Shown: positions 22,804 to 30,488 of the stretch, piece after piece
Layout of the letters: every line of letters starts with the position of its first letter
How positions within the stretch are numbered: the first letter of the stretch is position 1
NCBI GenBank assembly: GCA_946629065.1
Contig: CAMOXK010000015.1
Location: forward strand, 1 to 35,149
Length of the DNA stretch: 35,149 bases
Reading direction: 5' to 3'
From: an uncultured Clostridia bacterium
GTDB taxonomy: Bacteria > Bacillota > Clostridia > Oscillospirales > Oscillospiraceae
The notes under the pieces: model-generated
Told to the model about the DNA's origin: nothing
The model's input: only the letters and a program-made list of their open reading frames with translations
Database searches by the model: none
Position numbers and translations under genes: made by a program

Positions 22804-24117
22804 ATGGGTCTTATTTCTGCAGCATTGGGTGCCGCCTCCGGCGTTCTTGCCGATCAGTGGAAGGAGTATTTCTACTGCGAAGCGCTCCCCAACAACGTTC
22901 TGGCCGTGAAGGGCAGAAAGCGCGTTTCCGGCCGCTCCTCCAACCGGGGCAGCGACAACATCATCTCCAGCGGCTCCGTCATCGCCGTGGCTGACGGACA
23001 GTGCATGCTCATCGTGGAGCAGGGCAAGATCGTGGACGTCTGCGCAGAGCCGGGCGAGTACATCTATGACTCCTCTACCGAACCCTCCATTTTCTCCGGC
23101 AAGCTGGGCGAGGGCATCCTGGAGGTCTTCAAGCAGATCGGCAAGCGCTTCACCTTCGGCGGCGAGGTCCCCAAGGATCAGCGCGTGTACTATTTCAACA
23201 CCAAGGAGATCACCGGCAACAAGTACGGCACTCCCTCTCCCGTGCCCTTCCGCGTGGTGGACCAGAACATCGGCCTGGACATCGATATCTCCATCCGCTG
23301 CTTCGGTGAGTACAGCTTCTTCCTCTCCAACCCCCTGCTGTTCTACACCAATGTCTGCGGCAACGTCAGCGCCGATTACACCAGCGATAAGCTGGAAGGC
23401 CAGATGAAGACCGAGCTCCTCACCGCTCTGCAGCCCGCCTTTGCCCGCATCTCCGAGATGGGCATCCGCTATTCCGCTCTCCCCGGCCACACCACCGAGC
23501 TTGCCAACGCCCTCAACGAAGAGCTCTCCGCCAAGTGGCGCGACCTGCGCGGCATTGAGATCGCCTCCATCGGCGTCTCCAGCGTGAAGGCCAGCGAGGA
23601 AGACGAGGCCATGATCAAGGAGCTGCAGCGCAACGCCGCCTTCAAGAATCCCAACATGGCCGCCGCCCACCTGGTAGGCGCTCAGGCTGCCGCCATGCAG
23701 GCTGCCGCCTCCAACACCGCTGCCGGTCCCGCCATGGCCTTCATGGGCATGAACATGGCCGGTCAGGCCGGCGGCGCCGATGCAGCCAGCCTCTTCCAGA
23801 TGGGCCAGCAGCAGGCCGCTCCCGCCGCTCCCGCGGCCGGCGCCTGGACCTGCCCCAGCTGCGGCGCCACCGCCACCGGCAAGTTCTGCCCCGAGTGCGG
23901 CACCAAGAAGCCCGAGCCCGCTGTGGGCTGGACCTGCCCCACTTGCGGCACCGTGAACAAGGGCAAGTTCTGCGCCGAGTGCGGCACCAAGAAGCCCGCC
24001 GCCGCCATCCAGTACCGCTGCGACAAGTGCGGCTGGGAGCCGGAAGCCGGCGCCACCCCGCCCAAGTTCTGCCCCGAGTGCGGCGATCCCTTTGACAACA
24101 ACGACATTGTCGGCTAA
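22804..24117 (+). CDS. ydjI: SPFH-domain protein with C-terminal zinc ribbons (YdjI-like)
   Basis: 437 residues. The N-terminus (MGLISAALGAASGVLADQWKEYF) and the SPFH/virion-core-like body (to about residue 290, with RVYYFNTKEITGNKYGTPSPVPFRV and the helix ending in SEEDEAMIKELQRNAAF) match YdjI-type proteins. An Ala/Met-rich helical linker follows, then three zinc-ribbon units from about residue 348 (CPSCG/CPECG, CPTCG/CAECG, CDKCG/CPECG). In B. subtilis YdjI works with the zinc-ribbon membrane protein YdjG and TPM protein YdjH to place the phage-shock protein PspA at the membrane. Here ydjG- and ydjH-like genes follow, but no pspA is visible. AAAGGAG precedes the ATG. Confidence 0.9.
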   Translation: MGLISAALGAASGVLADQWKEYFYCEALPNNVLAVKGRKRVSGRSSNRGSDNIISSGSVIAVADGQCMLIVEQGKIVDVCAEPGEYIYDSSTEPSIFSGKLGEGILEVFKQIGKRFTFGGEVPKDQRVYYFNTKEITGNKYGTPSPVPFRVVDQNIGLDIDISIRCFGEYSFFLSNPLLFYTNVCGNVSADYTSDKLEGQMKTELLTALQPAFARISEMGIRYSALPGHTTELANALNEELSAKWRDLRGIEIASIGVSSVKASEEDEAMIKELQRNAAFKNPNMAAAHLVGAQAAAMQAAASNTAAGPAMAFMGMNMAGQAGGADAASLFQMGQQQAAPAAPAAGAWTCPSCGATATGKFCPECGTKKPEPAVGWTCPTCGTVNKGKFCAECGTKKPAAAIQYRCDKCGWEPEAGATPPKFCPECGDPFDNNDIVG

Positions 24118-24940
24118 GCCCAAGTGGGGGAGGCGCGGCAGGCTCCCGGCGCTGCTCTTGGCGCTGGCGCTGCTGCTATGCCTCTCCGCCTGCGGGCAGA
24201 GCGACCCGGTCTCCGGTCGCTGGACCTGTGTCTCGGCCCGGACCGGGGAACTCACCGTGCCCGCGGCCCTTTTGAGCGGCCAGCCGATCACCCTGCGCCT
24301 CAGCGCGGCCGGGATCGGGACCATCTCTCTGGACGGCCGGGAAGGCAGCCTCCGCTGGACGCGGGAGGAGGGACAGCTTTTCCTTCTTTTGGAGGAGAGC
24401 CGGATCCCCTGCGCCCTGGAGGAGGACGCGCTCCTGATGGATCTGCAGCCCGGACTGACCCTGCGCTTTGCCCGGGGGGACCGGGCCGCGGAGCCTGCCG
24501 TGGAAGAGAGCCTCAGCTGGTACGGCTGGTGGGAGGTCTCGGACTCCCAGGGCCGGATGCCGGACTCCTGGAGGGACTGCTGCGCCGAACTCCGACCCGG
24601 GGACTTCGGTCCGGAGCTTCGCCTCTGGGACGAGGACGGCTCCCGAAATGAACCCCTGGCGGTTTTGCAGATGCATTGGGACGGCGCCCGCTTCCTTGCC
24701 GACTCCGGCTTTTTCCTGCTGAAGCAGGTGGGGGAGGGGGAGTGGACCCTGGACCCTGCCGCCGCGCCTCTGGAGTTTTCCGGCAGCTATCAGCAGGGGG
24801 AGGAGAGCTTTTCCTACCGCATTCTGCTTCGCTCCTGGGGCCAGCAGTGGAGCGGGGAGCAGCGCCTGCCCTTCCGCTATAACGACTGGTATCTGCCCCT
24901 GATCGGATCCGGGGAGCCCATGCCGGAGCGGATCGGCTGA
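24092..24940 (+). CDS. lipoprotein encoded within the ydj-like operon
   Basis: No ATG is available; likely starts are TTG at 24092 or 24107, both overlapping the end of the SPFH gene (stop 24115-24117), so translation is probably coupled. The N-terminus (KPKWGRRGRLPALLLALALLLCLSAC) is a lipoprotein signal with lipobox LSAC (Cys34 from the first TTG), so the mature protein sits on the outer membrane face. The remaining roughly 245 residues are beta-rich with two WxLD-type repeats, no known catalytic motif. This gene is an extra member compared with the Bacillus ydjGHI set; its function is unknown. Confidence 0.75.
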   Translation: MTTTTLSAKPKWGRRGRLPALLLALALLLCLSACGQSDPVSGRWTCVSARTGELTVPAALLSGQPITLRLSAAGIGTISLDGREGSLRWTREEGQLFLLLEESRIPCALEEDALLMDLQPGLTLRFARGDRAAEPAVEESLSWYGWWEVSDSQGRMPDSWRDCCAELRPGDFGPELRLWDEDGSRNEPLAVLQMHWDGARFLADSGFFLLKQVGEGEWTLDPAAAPLEFSGSYQQGEESFSYRILLRSWGQQWSGEQRLPFRYNDWYLPLIGSGEPMPERIG

Positions 24941-24949
24941 ATTTCTTAG

Positions 24950-25108
24950 GTAAACGCTGATCAAATCGCCTGCGGCGCCTCCCGGACAATTTGTGCCCTG
25001 ATTTCGTCACTTTTTCTTGCAATACACAAAGTATTCCTGCGAAAAAGTGCCTTCATCAGAACTCAAATTCTCTCGGGATTCGCTCTTGCCGATTTAATCA
25101 TCGTTTAC
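24950..25108. mobile_element. 159-bp long-palindrome element with 5-bp target duplication
   Basis: Both halves are mirror images over their length: outer GTAAACGCTGATCAAATCG (24950-24968) against CGATTTAATCATCGTTTAC (25090-25108), then TCCCG, AATTTG, CTGAT and CACTTTTTC blocks in matching inverted order around ACAAA. CTTAG flanks it on each side (24945-24949, 25109-25113). It lies between the lipoprotein and the zinc-ribbon gene of one operon, so it is transcribed as a long hairpin in the mRNA. No coding potential. Confidence 0.8.
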
Positions 25109-25136
25109 CTTAGCATCTAACGAGAGGAGGACAGAT

Positions 25137-26267
25137 ATGCCCTCGCAAATCACAAATTACCAGTGCCCGGCCTGTACGGGACCGCTGCGCTATGACGGCG
25201 GCAGCGGCAAGCTCGTCTGCGACTATTGCGGCAGCAGCTTTACCGTGCAGGAGATCGAGGCCCTGTATCAGGAAAAGCTGGACCAGGCGGAGGCCGCCGG
25301 GGTAGCGCAGGCTGCCAAGGAGGAGGCCCAGGCCGCGGCTGCGGCGGAGGCCGCCCAGATCGGCGCGCAGGACCCGGAATGGGACCTGGCCCAGGCGGGC
25401 ATGAAGGCCTACAGCTGCCCCTCCTGCGGCGCGGAGCTGATCTGTGACGCCACCACCGCCGCCACCAGCTGCCCCTACTGCGGCAACCCCACCGTGGTGC
25501 CCGCCCAGTTTCACGGCATGCTCAAGCCGGACTATATCCTGCCCTTCAAGCTGGATAAGGAGGCGGCCAAGAAAGCCCTGCGAGAATTCTACAAGGGCAA
25601 GCACCTGCTGCCCCGGGCCTTCACCACGGAGAACCACATCGAGGAGATCAAGGGCGTCTATGTGCCCTTCTGGCTCTTTGACGGCCAGGGGGACGCGGAC
25701 CTGAACTTCACGGCCACCAAGGTTTCGAGCTATCGCAGCGGGGACTATCAGGTGACGGTGACGGATCATTTTGCGGTGCGCCGGGCCGGGACGGTGGATT
25801 TCCACCGCATCCCCACCGACAGCTCCAGCAAGATGCCCGACGCCCATATGGACGCCATCGAGCCCTTTGATTTTTCCGAGCTCAAGCCCTTCTCCACGGC
25901 CTACATGCCGGGCTTCCTGGCCGAGCGCTACGACGTGGACGTGGAAGAATGCGAAAAGCGGGCCCGCCGCCGGGCGGGCAACACCACCGAGCAGGTCATT
26001 GCCAACACCGTCCGGGGCTACGCCTCGGTGACGCCGGTGGGCAAAAACGTGTTCATGCGCCGCAGCGCCGTGAGCTATGTGATGCTGCCGGTGTGGATGC
26101 TCTCCACCCGCTGGAACGGCAAGAGCTTCCTCTTTGCCATGAACGGCCAGACCGGCAAGCTCATCGGCGATCTGCCGGTGTCCATGGGCCGGTTCTGGGG
26201 TTGGTTCGGCGCCATCGCGGCGCCCCTGGCGGCAATCCTGACAGGATTGCTGTTCCTGGCGTTTTAA
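25137..26267 (+). CDS. ydjG: TFIIB-type zinc-ribbon membrane protein (YdjG-like)
   Basis: 376 residues. N-terminal zinc ribbon CPAC...CDYCG (C10, C13, C28, C31), a coiled Ala/Glu/Gln helix, a second ribbon CPSCG...CPYCGNP (C94, C97, C112, C115), then a beta-rich domain (LKPDYILPFKLDKEAAKKALREFYKG; GVYVPFWLFDG) and one C-terminal membrane segment (about 350-374, FWGWFGAIAAPLAAILTGLLFLAF). This is the YdjG layout. It is expected to form a membrane complex with the SPFH and TPM proteins encoded beside it. GAGAGGAGG precedes the ATG; the TPM gene follows after 12 bases. Confidence 0.9.
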   Translation: MPSQITNYQCPACTGPLRYDGGSGKLVCDYCGSSFTVQEIEALYQEKLDQAEAAGVAQAAKEEAQAAAAAEAAQIGAQDPEWDLAQAGMKAYSCPSCGAELICDATTAATSCPYCGNPTVVPAQFHGMLKPDYILPFKLDKEAAKKALREFYKGKHLLPRAFTTENHIEEIKGVYVPFWLFDGQGDADLNFTATKVSSYRSGDYQVTVTDHFAVRRAGTVDFHRIPTDSSSKMPDAHMDAIEPFDFSELKPFSTAYMPGFLAERYDVDVEECEKRARRRAGNTTEQVIANTVRGYASVTPVGKNVFMRRSAVSYVMLPVWMLSTRWNGKSFLFAMNGQTGKLIGDLPVSMGRFWGWFGAIAAPLAAILTGLLFLAF

Positions 26268-26279
26268 GGAGGGAAGAAC

Positions 26280-27158
26280 ATGAAAAGATGCTTATCCCTT
26301 CTTATGATCCTTCTGGCCCTGGTGCTGTTTCCGGTCATGGCCCTGGCGGAGGACGCCGTGGAAACGAGTTTCCCTTATGTGCTGGATAACGCCGGTATCC
26401 TGACGGAGAGCCAGCGCAGCACGCTGGAGTCCCGAGCCGCCGCGCTCAGTGAGGAGCACGGCTGCAAGCTCTACATCGTCACCGTGAAGGACCACAGCGA
26501 ATTCAACCCTGACGTCTATGAGGCCGCCAAGGGCATCTTCACCTTTTACGACCTGGGCTATGGCGATGGAAAGGACGGCGTTCTGCTGCTGCTGAGCATG
26601 AACGACCGGGACTATTCCTTCGTGGGCCATGGCGACAAGGGCGAGACCATCTGCGGCTATGAGAGCAGCTGGCTCGTGGAAGACGAGTTCCTGGACAATT
26701 TCCGCCGGGATGACTGGTTCGGCGGCTTCTCCGACTATCTGGAGGCCTGCGGCAAGCAGCTCGCCATGCTGGAAAGCGGCGAGGACATCACCGAAGGCGC
26801 CGATATCATCGTCGGCCCCAACGGCCAGGAATACCACAGCTACAACGTTCCCGGAGAGCCCACCCGCATGCCCACCGGCGCAAAGCTTGGCATCGGCATC
26901 GGCGCGCCCTGTCTCATTGCCCTGGCTGTCTGCTCCACCTTCAGGGCCCAGATGAAGACCGCCAAGGAGAAAACCACCGCCGAGGAATACGTGGTGCCCG
27001 GCAGCGCTGCGCTGCGCATCCGGGACGACCGCTTTATCAACCGCACCGAGACCCGCGTCCCCATCCACACGGAGAGCTCCTCCGGGCGGGGCGGCAGCTC
27101 CGGCGGAAGCAGCTTCCACTCCGGCGGCGGCTTCTCCGGCCGCAGCGGGAAATTCTGA
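26280..27158 (+). CDS. ydjH: TPM-domain membrane protein (YdjH-like)
   Basis: 292 residues: a signal peptide (residues 1-23, LSLLMILLALVLFPVMALA), an exported TPM domain (about 30-180; YVLDNAGILTESQRSTLESRAAALSEEHGCKLYIVTV, GVLLLLSMNDRDYSFVGHG), one membrane segment (about 204-222), then a cytoplasmic tail ending in a Ser/Gly-rich run (SSGRGGSSGGSSFHSGGGF), typical of these proteins. TPM domains include acid phosphatases and assembly factors; activity here is not known. GGAGGGAAG precedes the ATG. It is the last gene of the ydj-like operon, before a strong terminator. Confidence 0.9.
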   Translation: MKRCLSLLMILLALVLFPVMALAEDAVETSFPYVLDNAGILTESQRSTLESRAAALSEEHGCKLYIVTVKDHSEFNPDVYEAAKGIFTFYDLGYGDGKDGVLLLLSMNDRDYSFVGHGDKGETICGYESSWLVEDEFLDNFRRDDWFGGFSDYLEACGKQLAMLESGEDITEGADIIVGPNGQEYHSYNVPGEPTRMPTGAKLGIGIGAPCLIALAVCSTFRAQMKTAKEKTTAEEYVVPGSAALRIRDDRFINRTETRVPIHTESSSGRGGSSGGSSFHSGGGFSGRSGKF

Positions 27159-27165
27159 AAAAGCA

Positions 27166-27191
27166 AAAAGCCGCCCGCCGGGCGGCTTTTT
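27166..27191 (+). terminator. terminator of the ydj-like operon
   Basis: AAAAGCCGCCC (27166-27176), GCC loop, GGGCGGCTTTT (27180-27190), then T; strong on both strands. Confidence 0.9.
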
Positions 27192-27206
27192 CCAAAGGAG
27201 TACGCT

Positions 27207-27833
27207 ATGAAGATCTGGATCATCTGCACCGGCGAAAAGGAGGGCCTCCGGCCAAAGCGCTGCGGCGCAAAGGATTTTGACGCCCTTTCTCTGCGCGCCA
27301 TGGAGGACCCCGGCCCCCGGCAGGAGAAAAAGCTCCCCTGGGAGGGAAAGCAGGTGCTGGTGGCACCCTGCTCTGCTGCGAGAAAGACAGCAGAACTGCT
27401 CATTGACGGGGGAACAATGCAGGCCGAGCCCCTGCTGGCCCCGGTGACAGAGCGTGCCGCCCGGGACAGCGGCACAGCGCCTCTCTGGCTCTGGCGGGAG
27501 GCGGCGCGGATCCAGCGCAGCGCGGGAAACAGCCGCCAGCCGGAGAGCCGGAAGCAGATCGCCGCTCGAGCGGAAGAGCTGATGGCCCGCCTGGAGCGGG
27601 AGGAGAAGGACTGCGTTCTCATTGCGGACTGCATCCTCACTGAGGAGCTGCTGGACCGGGCACGGGTCCGGGGCTATACCAGAGCGCGCACCGGCATCTT
27701 CCGCTATCAGCCCTGGGAGCGGGTGCTGCTCACCAAGCGCAGCGTCCACTGCGGCGGCTGCGCCCACAACTGCCTGCTCTCCAACCCCGGCTGCGGCATC
27801 GGCAGAGACAAAGCCGCCAGAAAAAGTGAATAA
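27207..27833 (+). CDS. degenerate histidine-phosphatase-like protein with Cys-cluster tail
   Basis: 208 residues. The layout recalls the histidine phosphatase (phosphoglycerate mutase) fold: the N-terminal strand MKIWIICTGEKEG sits where VRHGET is expected, and APCSAARKTAELL (53-65) resembles the SPLxRAxxTA helix. The catalytic RHG is absent. The C-terminus has CGGCAHNCLLSNPGCGIG (C182, C185, C189, C196), a CX2CX3CX6C metal or iron-sulfur motif. Probably a non-phosphatase; function unknown. AAAGGAG precedes the ATG, just after the ydj operon terminator, so any transcript must start within or past it. Confidence 0.6.
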   Translation: MKIWIICTGEKEGLRPKRCGAKDFDALSLRAMEDPGPRQEKKLPWEGKQVLVAPCSAARKTAELLIDGGTMQAEPLLAPVTERAARDSGTAPLWLWREAARIQRSAGNSRQPESRKQIAARAEELMARLEREEKDCVLIADCILTEELLDRARVRGYTRARTGIFRYQPWERVLLTKRSVHCGGCAHNCLLSNPGCGIGRDKAARKSE

Positions 27834-27875
27834 AAAAAGGCTCGCTGCATAATAAATGCATAGCCCGGTCAGCAC

Positions 27876-28020
27876 CGTAGGGGAGGGGCTTGCCCCTCCC
27901 GACGGAACCTGGCCGTAATGTGTAAAAAGGTTCGACAAATTCGTAAAATCTGCGAATTCGCCGAACCTATTCTTGAATCTATGCTTCCTGCTGCCGGGAG
28001 GGGCAAGCCCCTCCCCTACG
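27876..28020. mobile_element. palindromic-arm repeat element, copy 2 (MITE-like)
   Basis: Arms at 27876-27901 and 27995-28020 are perfect 26-bp inverted repeats starting CGTAGGGG, each an internal hairpin (GGGAGGGGC-TT-GCCCCTCCC). The central hairpin (27929-27967), read on the minus strand, has GGTTCGGCGAATTCG, then CAGATTTTA, then CGAATTTGTCGAACC and TTTTT, the same loop as copy 1 with a different stem. It fills most of the 230-base gap between the two flanking genes. Confidence 0.85.
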
Positions 28021-28066
28021 TTATGATCAGAGCTTTGCGATCTTCTTTGTGTTATGCAGCACGCCC

Positions 28067-28543
28067 TCACCCGTTCAGCTTCCAGACGCCCAGGTTCAGC
28101 CAGGCGGCAAACAGCACCCACAGCAGATAGGGGATCTGCAGCCAGGCGGCGGGCCGGTCCACATCGTAGAAGGACAGCAGCATCCGCACGATCAAAAACC
28201 ACAGCACCGCCAGCCAAAGGAAGGCAAAGCCGTAAGCCCGGAAGGAGAAGAACAGAAAGCTCCACACAAAGTTGAAGGCCAGCTGCAGCAGGAAAAGCCG
28301 CAGACTTCTGCTCCGCCCCACGGAGGGCGGCTTCAGCCAGATCCGTGCCGCACTCACGCCCATCAGCGCATAGAGGATGCCCCAGGCGATGGGGAAGACG
28401 ATGGGCGGGGGAGACAGCGGCGGCTTCAGCACCGTGTCCTTGTAGATCTCCATGCCGGAGCGGGTCAAAAAGCCTGCCAGGCCGCCCACGGCTTCCGTGA
28501 ACAGGATCCAGGCGGCATAGGGTTTCCAGTTTTTCGCGTTCAT
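28067..28543 (-). CDS. TspO/MBR-family membrane protein
   Basis: Five hydrophobic segments in about 158 residues, with the family signatures KPPLSPPPIVFPIAWGILYALMG, NFVWSFLFFSFRAYGFAFLWL and a C-terminal W.N motif (AAWLNLGVWKLNG). TspO proteins bind porphyrins and are implicated in tetrapyrrole and stress responses; the bacterial role varies. I take the ATG at 28543 because GGTGA precedes it; an ATG at 28555 would add four residues but lacks a ribosome site. It is close to a minus-strand small membrane protein gene. Confidence 0.9.
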   Translation of the reverse strand: MNAKNWKPYAAWILFTEAVGGLAGFLTRSGMEIYKDTVLKPPLSPPPIVFPIAWGILYALMGVSAARIWLKPPSVGRSRSLRLFLLQLAFNFVWSFLFFSFRAYGFAFLWLAVLWFLIVRMLLSFYDVDRPAAWLQIPYLLWVLFAAWLNLGVWKLNG

Positions 28544-28599
28544 TTCATCACCCATGAAAAGGGTATGCGAAAAACCGGCCGCTCATACATGCTTTGCGC

Positions 28600-28824
28600 T
28601 TACACTTTATAGAAACAATGGCCTCGCGGGGCTCTGGGCGGCTTCTTTCCCTTGATCATGGCTTCGATCACCCGGTGGTGAACGCCAAGGAAATAGCCGG
28701 TCCCCAGCAGAAAGACGCCCAGCAGCGTCAGGCGCAGGACGCGTTTCACTTTTTTGCGCAGTTTCTTCTTTTTCTTTTCCACAGCCTTTTCGGCGACGGC
28801 TTCCACAGCGTTCTTTGCGATCAT
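28600..28824 (-). CDS. small basic single-pass membrane protein
   Basis: 74 residues: an amphipathic, very basic N-terminus (VEKKKKKLRKKVKRVLR), one membrane segment (about 31-48, LTLLGVFLLGTGYFLGV), and a basic tail ending GHCFYKV. GGGAGGG lies nine bases ahead of the ATG at 28824. No family recognised; the charge pattern puts the N-terminus inside the cell. It lies upstream of the TspO gene on the same strand with a 56-base gap and may share its transcript. Confidence 0.65.
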   Translation of the reverse strand: MIAKNAVEAVAEKAVEKKKKKLRKKVKRVLRLTLLGVFLLGTGYFLGVHHRVIEAMIKGKKPPRAPRGHCFYKV

Positions 28825-28918
28825 TTCACGGCCCTCCCGGTATCAAAGATGATCCAAGTATAGCATATCCGAAGACAGAAGAAAAGATGGAAAAAGGAGC
28901 GGAGACCTTGGCTTTGGA

Positions 28919-29061
28919 GTAGGGGAGGGGCTCGCCCCTCCCGGCAGCACAAGGCGCTGTCTTGAAACAATGTTCGGCGAACTCGCAGATCGTACGAATT
29001 CGCCGAATAATCTTGTTATACAGGCCCGCTTCCGCCGGGAGGGCACAAGGCCCTCCCCTAC
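28919..29061. mobile_element. palindromic-arm repeat element, copy 3 (MITE-like)
   Basis: Left arm 28919-28944 (GTAGGGGAGGGGC-TC-GCCCCTCCC type) and right arm 29035-29061 are imperfect inverted repeats. The central hairpin (28971-29009) has TTCGGCGAA / TTCGCCGAA with loop core CAGATCGTA, a variant of copies 1 and 2. It occupies half of the 289-base gap between the small membrane protein gene and the L,D-transpeptidase-like gene. Confidence 0.85.
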
Positions 29062-29113
29062 GGCGGTTACCGGAATGCGCGTGTTTTCTGCACGCCTGCT
29101 TGCTTTCCGGCTT

Positions 29114-29905
29114 TTACCGGTCCTGGGGCCAGGAGCTGGAGGGCCAGGCCTCGCCGCCGGAGAGCTTTTCGTAGCTGTCGATGACGACCTGGGTGTTCTC
29201 GTCCACATGCTGCATCACATAGCGCATCTGGGCCTCCTGGATGGCCACGCAGCCGCCGGTAAAGGGCCGGGCCGCGCCCATGCAGTGCAGGAAAATGGCG
29301 GAGCCCAGACCGGGGACGCATTCCTCGTTGTAGCTGATATTCAGGCAGTAGGCATAGTTATAGGGATAGTCGATGATGTGCTCGGAGTCCCCGCTCTCCA
29401 GGTCCAGACCGGGCAGCTCCTTCAGATCCACCAGCTCGTTGTAGCGGAAGCCCTCCCGGGGATCGCCGGACCAGTAGGTATCCTCGTCCACCTGAACGTA
29501 GGGGATGGCGCAGCCGGGGTCTTCCGCGATGCCGAAGGCCCGGTTGAAGTGGAAGACGCCGATGGGGGTCATGCCGTCGCCTTCCTTGGTTTTGCCAAGG
29601 CCGTTTTTGCCGATGAAGCCGGGGGAAGTCATGGTCATGTGCCAGCTGCCGTCCGGCTGCTTTTCGTGGAGGGAGACCCAGGCGCCGGTGGCGTCCTCGT
29701 CGAAGGCGGCCACCACCAGCAGTTGATCGGCGTCCTTGGCAGCCTCCAGCTTGCCCACCCATTCGGGGGAGACCACGTTCAGCCCCGCGTAGGAGCCGGG
29801 ATCGGAGGGGGCGGCGGTGGGCACCGGCGCAGCCTCTGCGGCGGCGCAGCCGGTCAGTACCAGCATCAGGAGCAGCAGCGCCGCAATCATAGCGGAATGT
29901 TTCAT
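29114..29905 (-). CDS. lipoprotein with L,D-transpeptidase (YkuD-like) catalytic domain
   Basis: 263 residues. Lipoprotein signal with lipobox LTGC (Cys20). The body is a YkuD-like domain: TPIGVFHFNRAFG (about 113-125) and the catalytic HCMGAARPFTGGCVAI with His207 and Cys219. Such enzymes cross-link peptidoglycan or attach proteins to it from the outer face of the membrane; some relatives are only structural. GAGG precedes the ATG at 29905, and the promoter lies just upstream. Stand-alone gene between two repeat clusters. Confidence 0.88.
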   Translation of the reverse strand: MKHSAMIAALLLLMLVLTGCAAAEAAPVPTAAPSDPGSYAGLNVVSPEWVGKLEAAKDADQLLVVAAFDEDATGAWVSLHEKQPDGSWHMTMTSPGFIGKNGLGKTKEGDGMTPIGVFHFNRAFGIAEDPGCAIPYVQVDEDTYWSGDPREGFRYNELVDLKELPGLDLESGDSEHIIDYPYNYAYCLNISYNEECVPGLGSAIFLHCMGAARPFTGGCVAIQEAQMRYVMQHVDENTQVVIDSYEKLSGGEAWPSSSWPQDR

Positions 29906-29954
29906 GCGGATAACCTCACTTTTCTCCGCCGACGGGCGGATACTTCACAACATC

Positions 29955-29983
29955 AGTATAGTCAGAAAGAGGGAAAGAATCAA
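29955..29983 (-). promoter_or_regulatory. promoter of the L,D-transpeptidase-like gene
   Basis: Minus strand: TTGATT (29978-29983), 17-base spacer, TATACT (29955-29960), about 50 bases ahead of the ATG. Confidence 0.65.
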
Positions 29984-30023
29984 CCGCCGTGATGGAAAAA
30001 ACAGGGGACAGCGGGGAATCGTA

Positions 30024-30076
30024 CTCCCTCAGTCACGGCGGCAGGCCGCCGCGACAGCTCCCTCGGGGAGGGAGCC
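30024..30076. repeat. dispersed CTCCCTC-type hairpin repeat
   Basis: CTCCCTC (30024-30030), hairpin CGGCGG-CAGG-CCGCCG (30036-30051), and GCTCCCTC-GGG-GAGGGAGC (30057-30075). Repeats of this plan, with a constant outside and variable inner hairpin, are familiar from gut Clostridia intergenic DNA. The 29906-30302 gap otherwise holds only a promoter, a terminator and the next repeat. Confidence 0.6.
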
Positions 30077-30165
30077 AATATGCCCCTGCTGAGGAGAAAC
30101 AAGCGGCGGCCTGTGGTCGCCTGGAAGAGGGCTGAGGCGGCCAAAGGCCGCCCCTGGGGCGGGGC

Positions 30166-30195
30166 AAAAAAGGCCGCCCGCAGGCGGCCTTTTTT
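30166..30195 (-). terminator. bidirectional terminator after the dehydratase operon
   Basis: AAAAAAGGCCGCC (30166-30178), CGCA loop, GGCGGCCTTTTTT (30183-30195); on the minus strand it follows the 56-residue peptide gene. Confidence 0.85.
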
Positions 30196-30218
30196 CATGT
30201 GTAGACAAACCCCAAACT

Positions 30219-30276
30219 GTCATTGCGAGCCAGTGTCGCAACACTGGCGTGGGGTCTGCCCTGCGGGTGCAATCCG
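30219..30276. repeat. GTCATTGCGAG-type intergenic repeat
   Basis: Begins GTCATTGCGAG and ends GCAATCCG, with inner hairpins CCAGTGT-CGCA-ACACTGG (30230-30247) and GCCC-TGC-GGGT. The constant outer parts resemble a well-known class of bacterial intergenic repeats with variable inner palindromes. Confidence 0.6.
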
Positions 30277-30302
30277 TTTCTTTTGAGGTGTGTTTGTTCT
30301 TC

Positions 30303-30473
30303 TCAGATATACTGGTCGTGCTCCTGGTGATCGTACCACTTCTCCAGCCAGGGGGCCAGAAGGGCGGTGGCCTTCATGTCCAGGTTGAAGAAATAGATGG
30401 TAAAGGTGACCACAAAGAAGCAAAGGGCCGCGATCAGCAGCTTCCCCAGAAGCTTCAGGCAGGTTTTCATCAT
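30303..30473 (-). CDS. 56-residue membrane peptide downstream of the dehydratase genes
   Basis: ATG at 30473 with GGAGG eight bases upstream; stop at 30303-30305. The peptide starts MMKTCLKLLGKLLIAALC, has one membrane segment (about 10-30), and ends in a polar tail WLEKWYDHQEHDQYI. It starts 15 bases after the stop of the large dehydratase subunit on the same strand, and a strong terminator follows its stop, so it is the third gene of that operon. No family recognised; a small accessory or anchoring subunit is possible. Confidence 0.7.
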   Translation of the reverse strand: MMKTCLKLLGKLLIAALCFFVVTFTIYFFNLDMKATALLAPWLEKWYDHQEHDQYI

Positions 30474-30488
30474 GTCCTTTTCCTCCGA

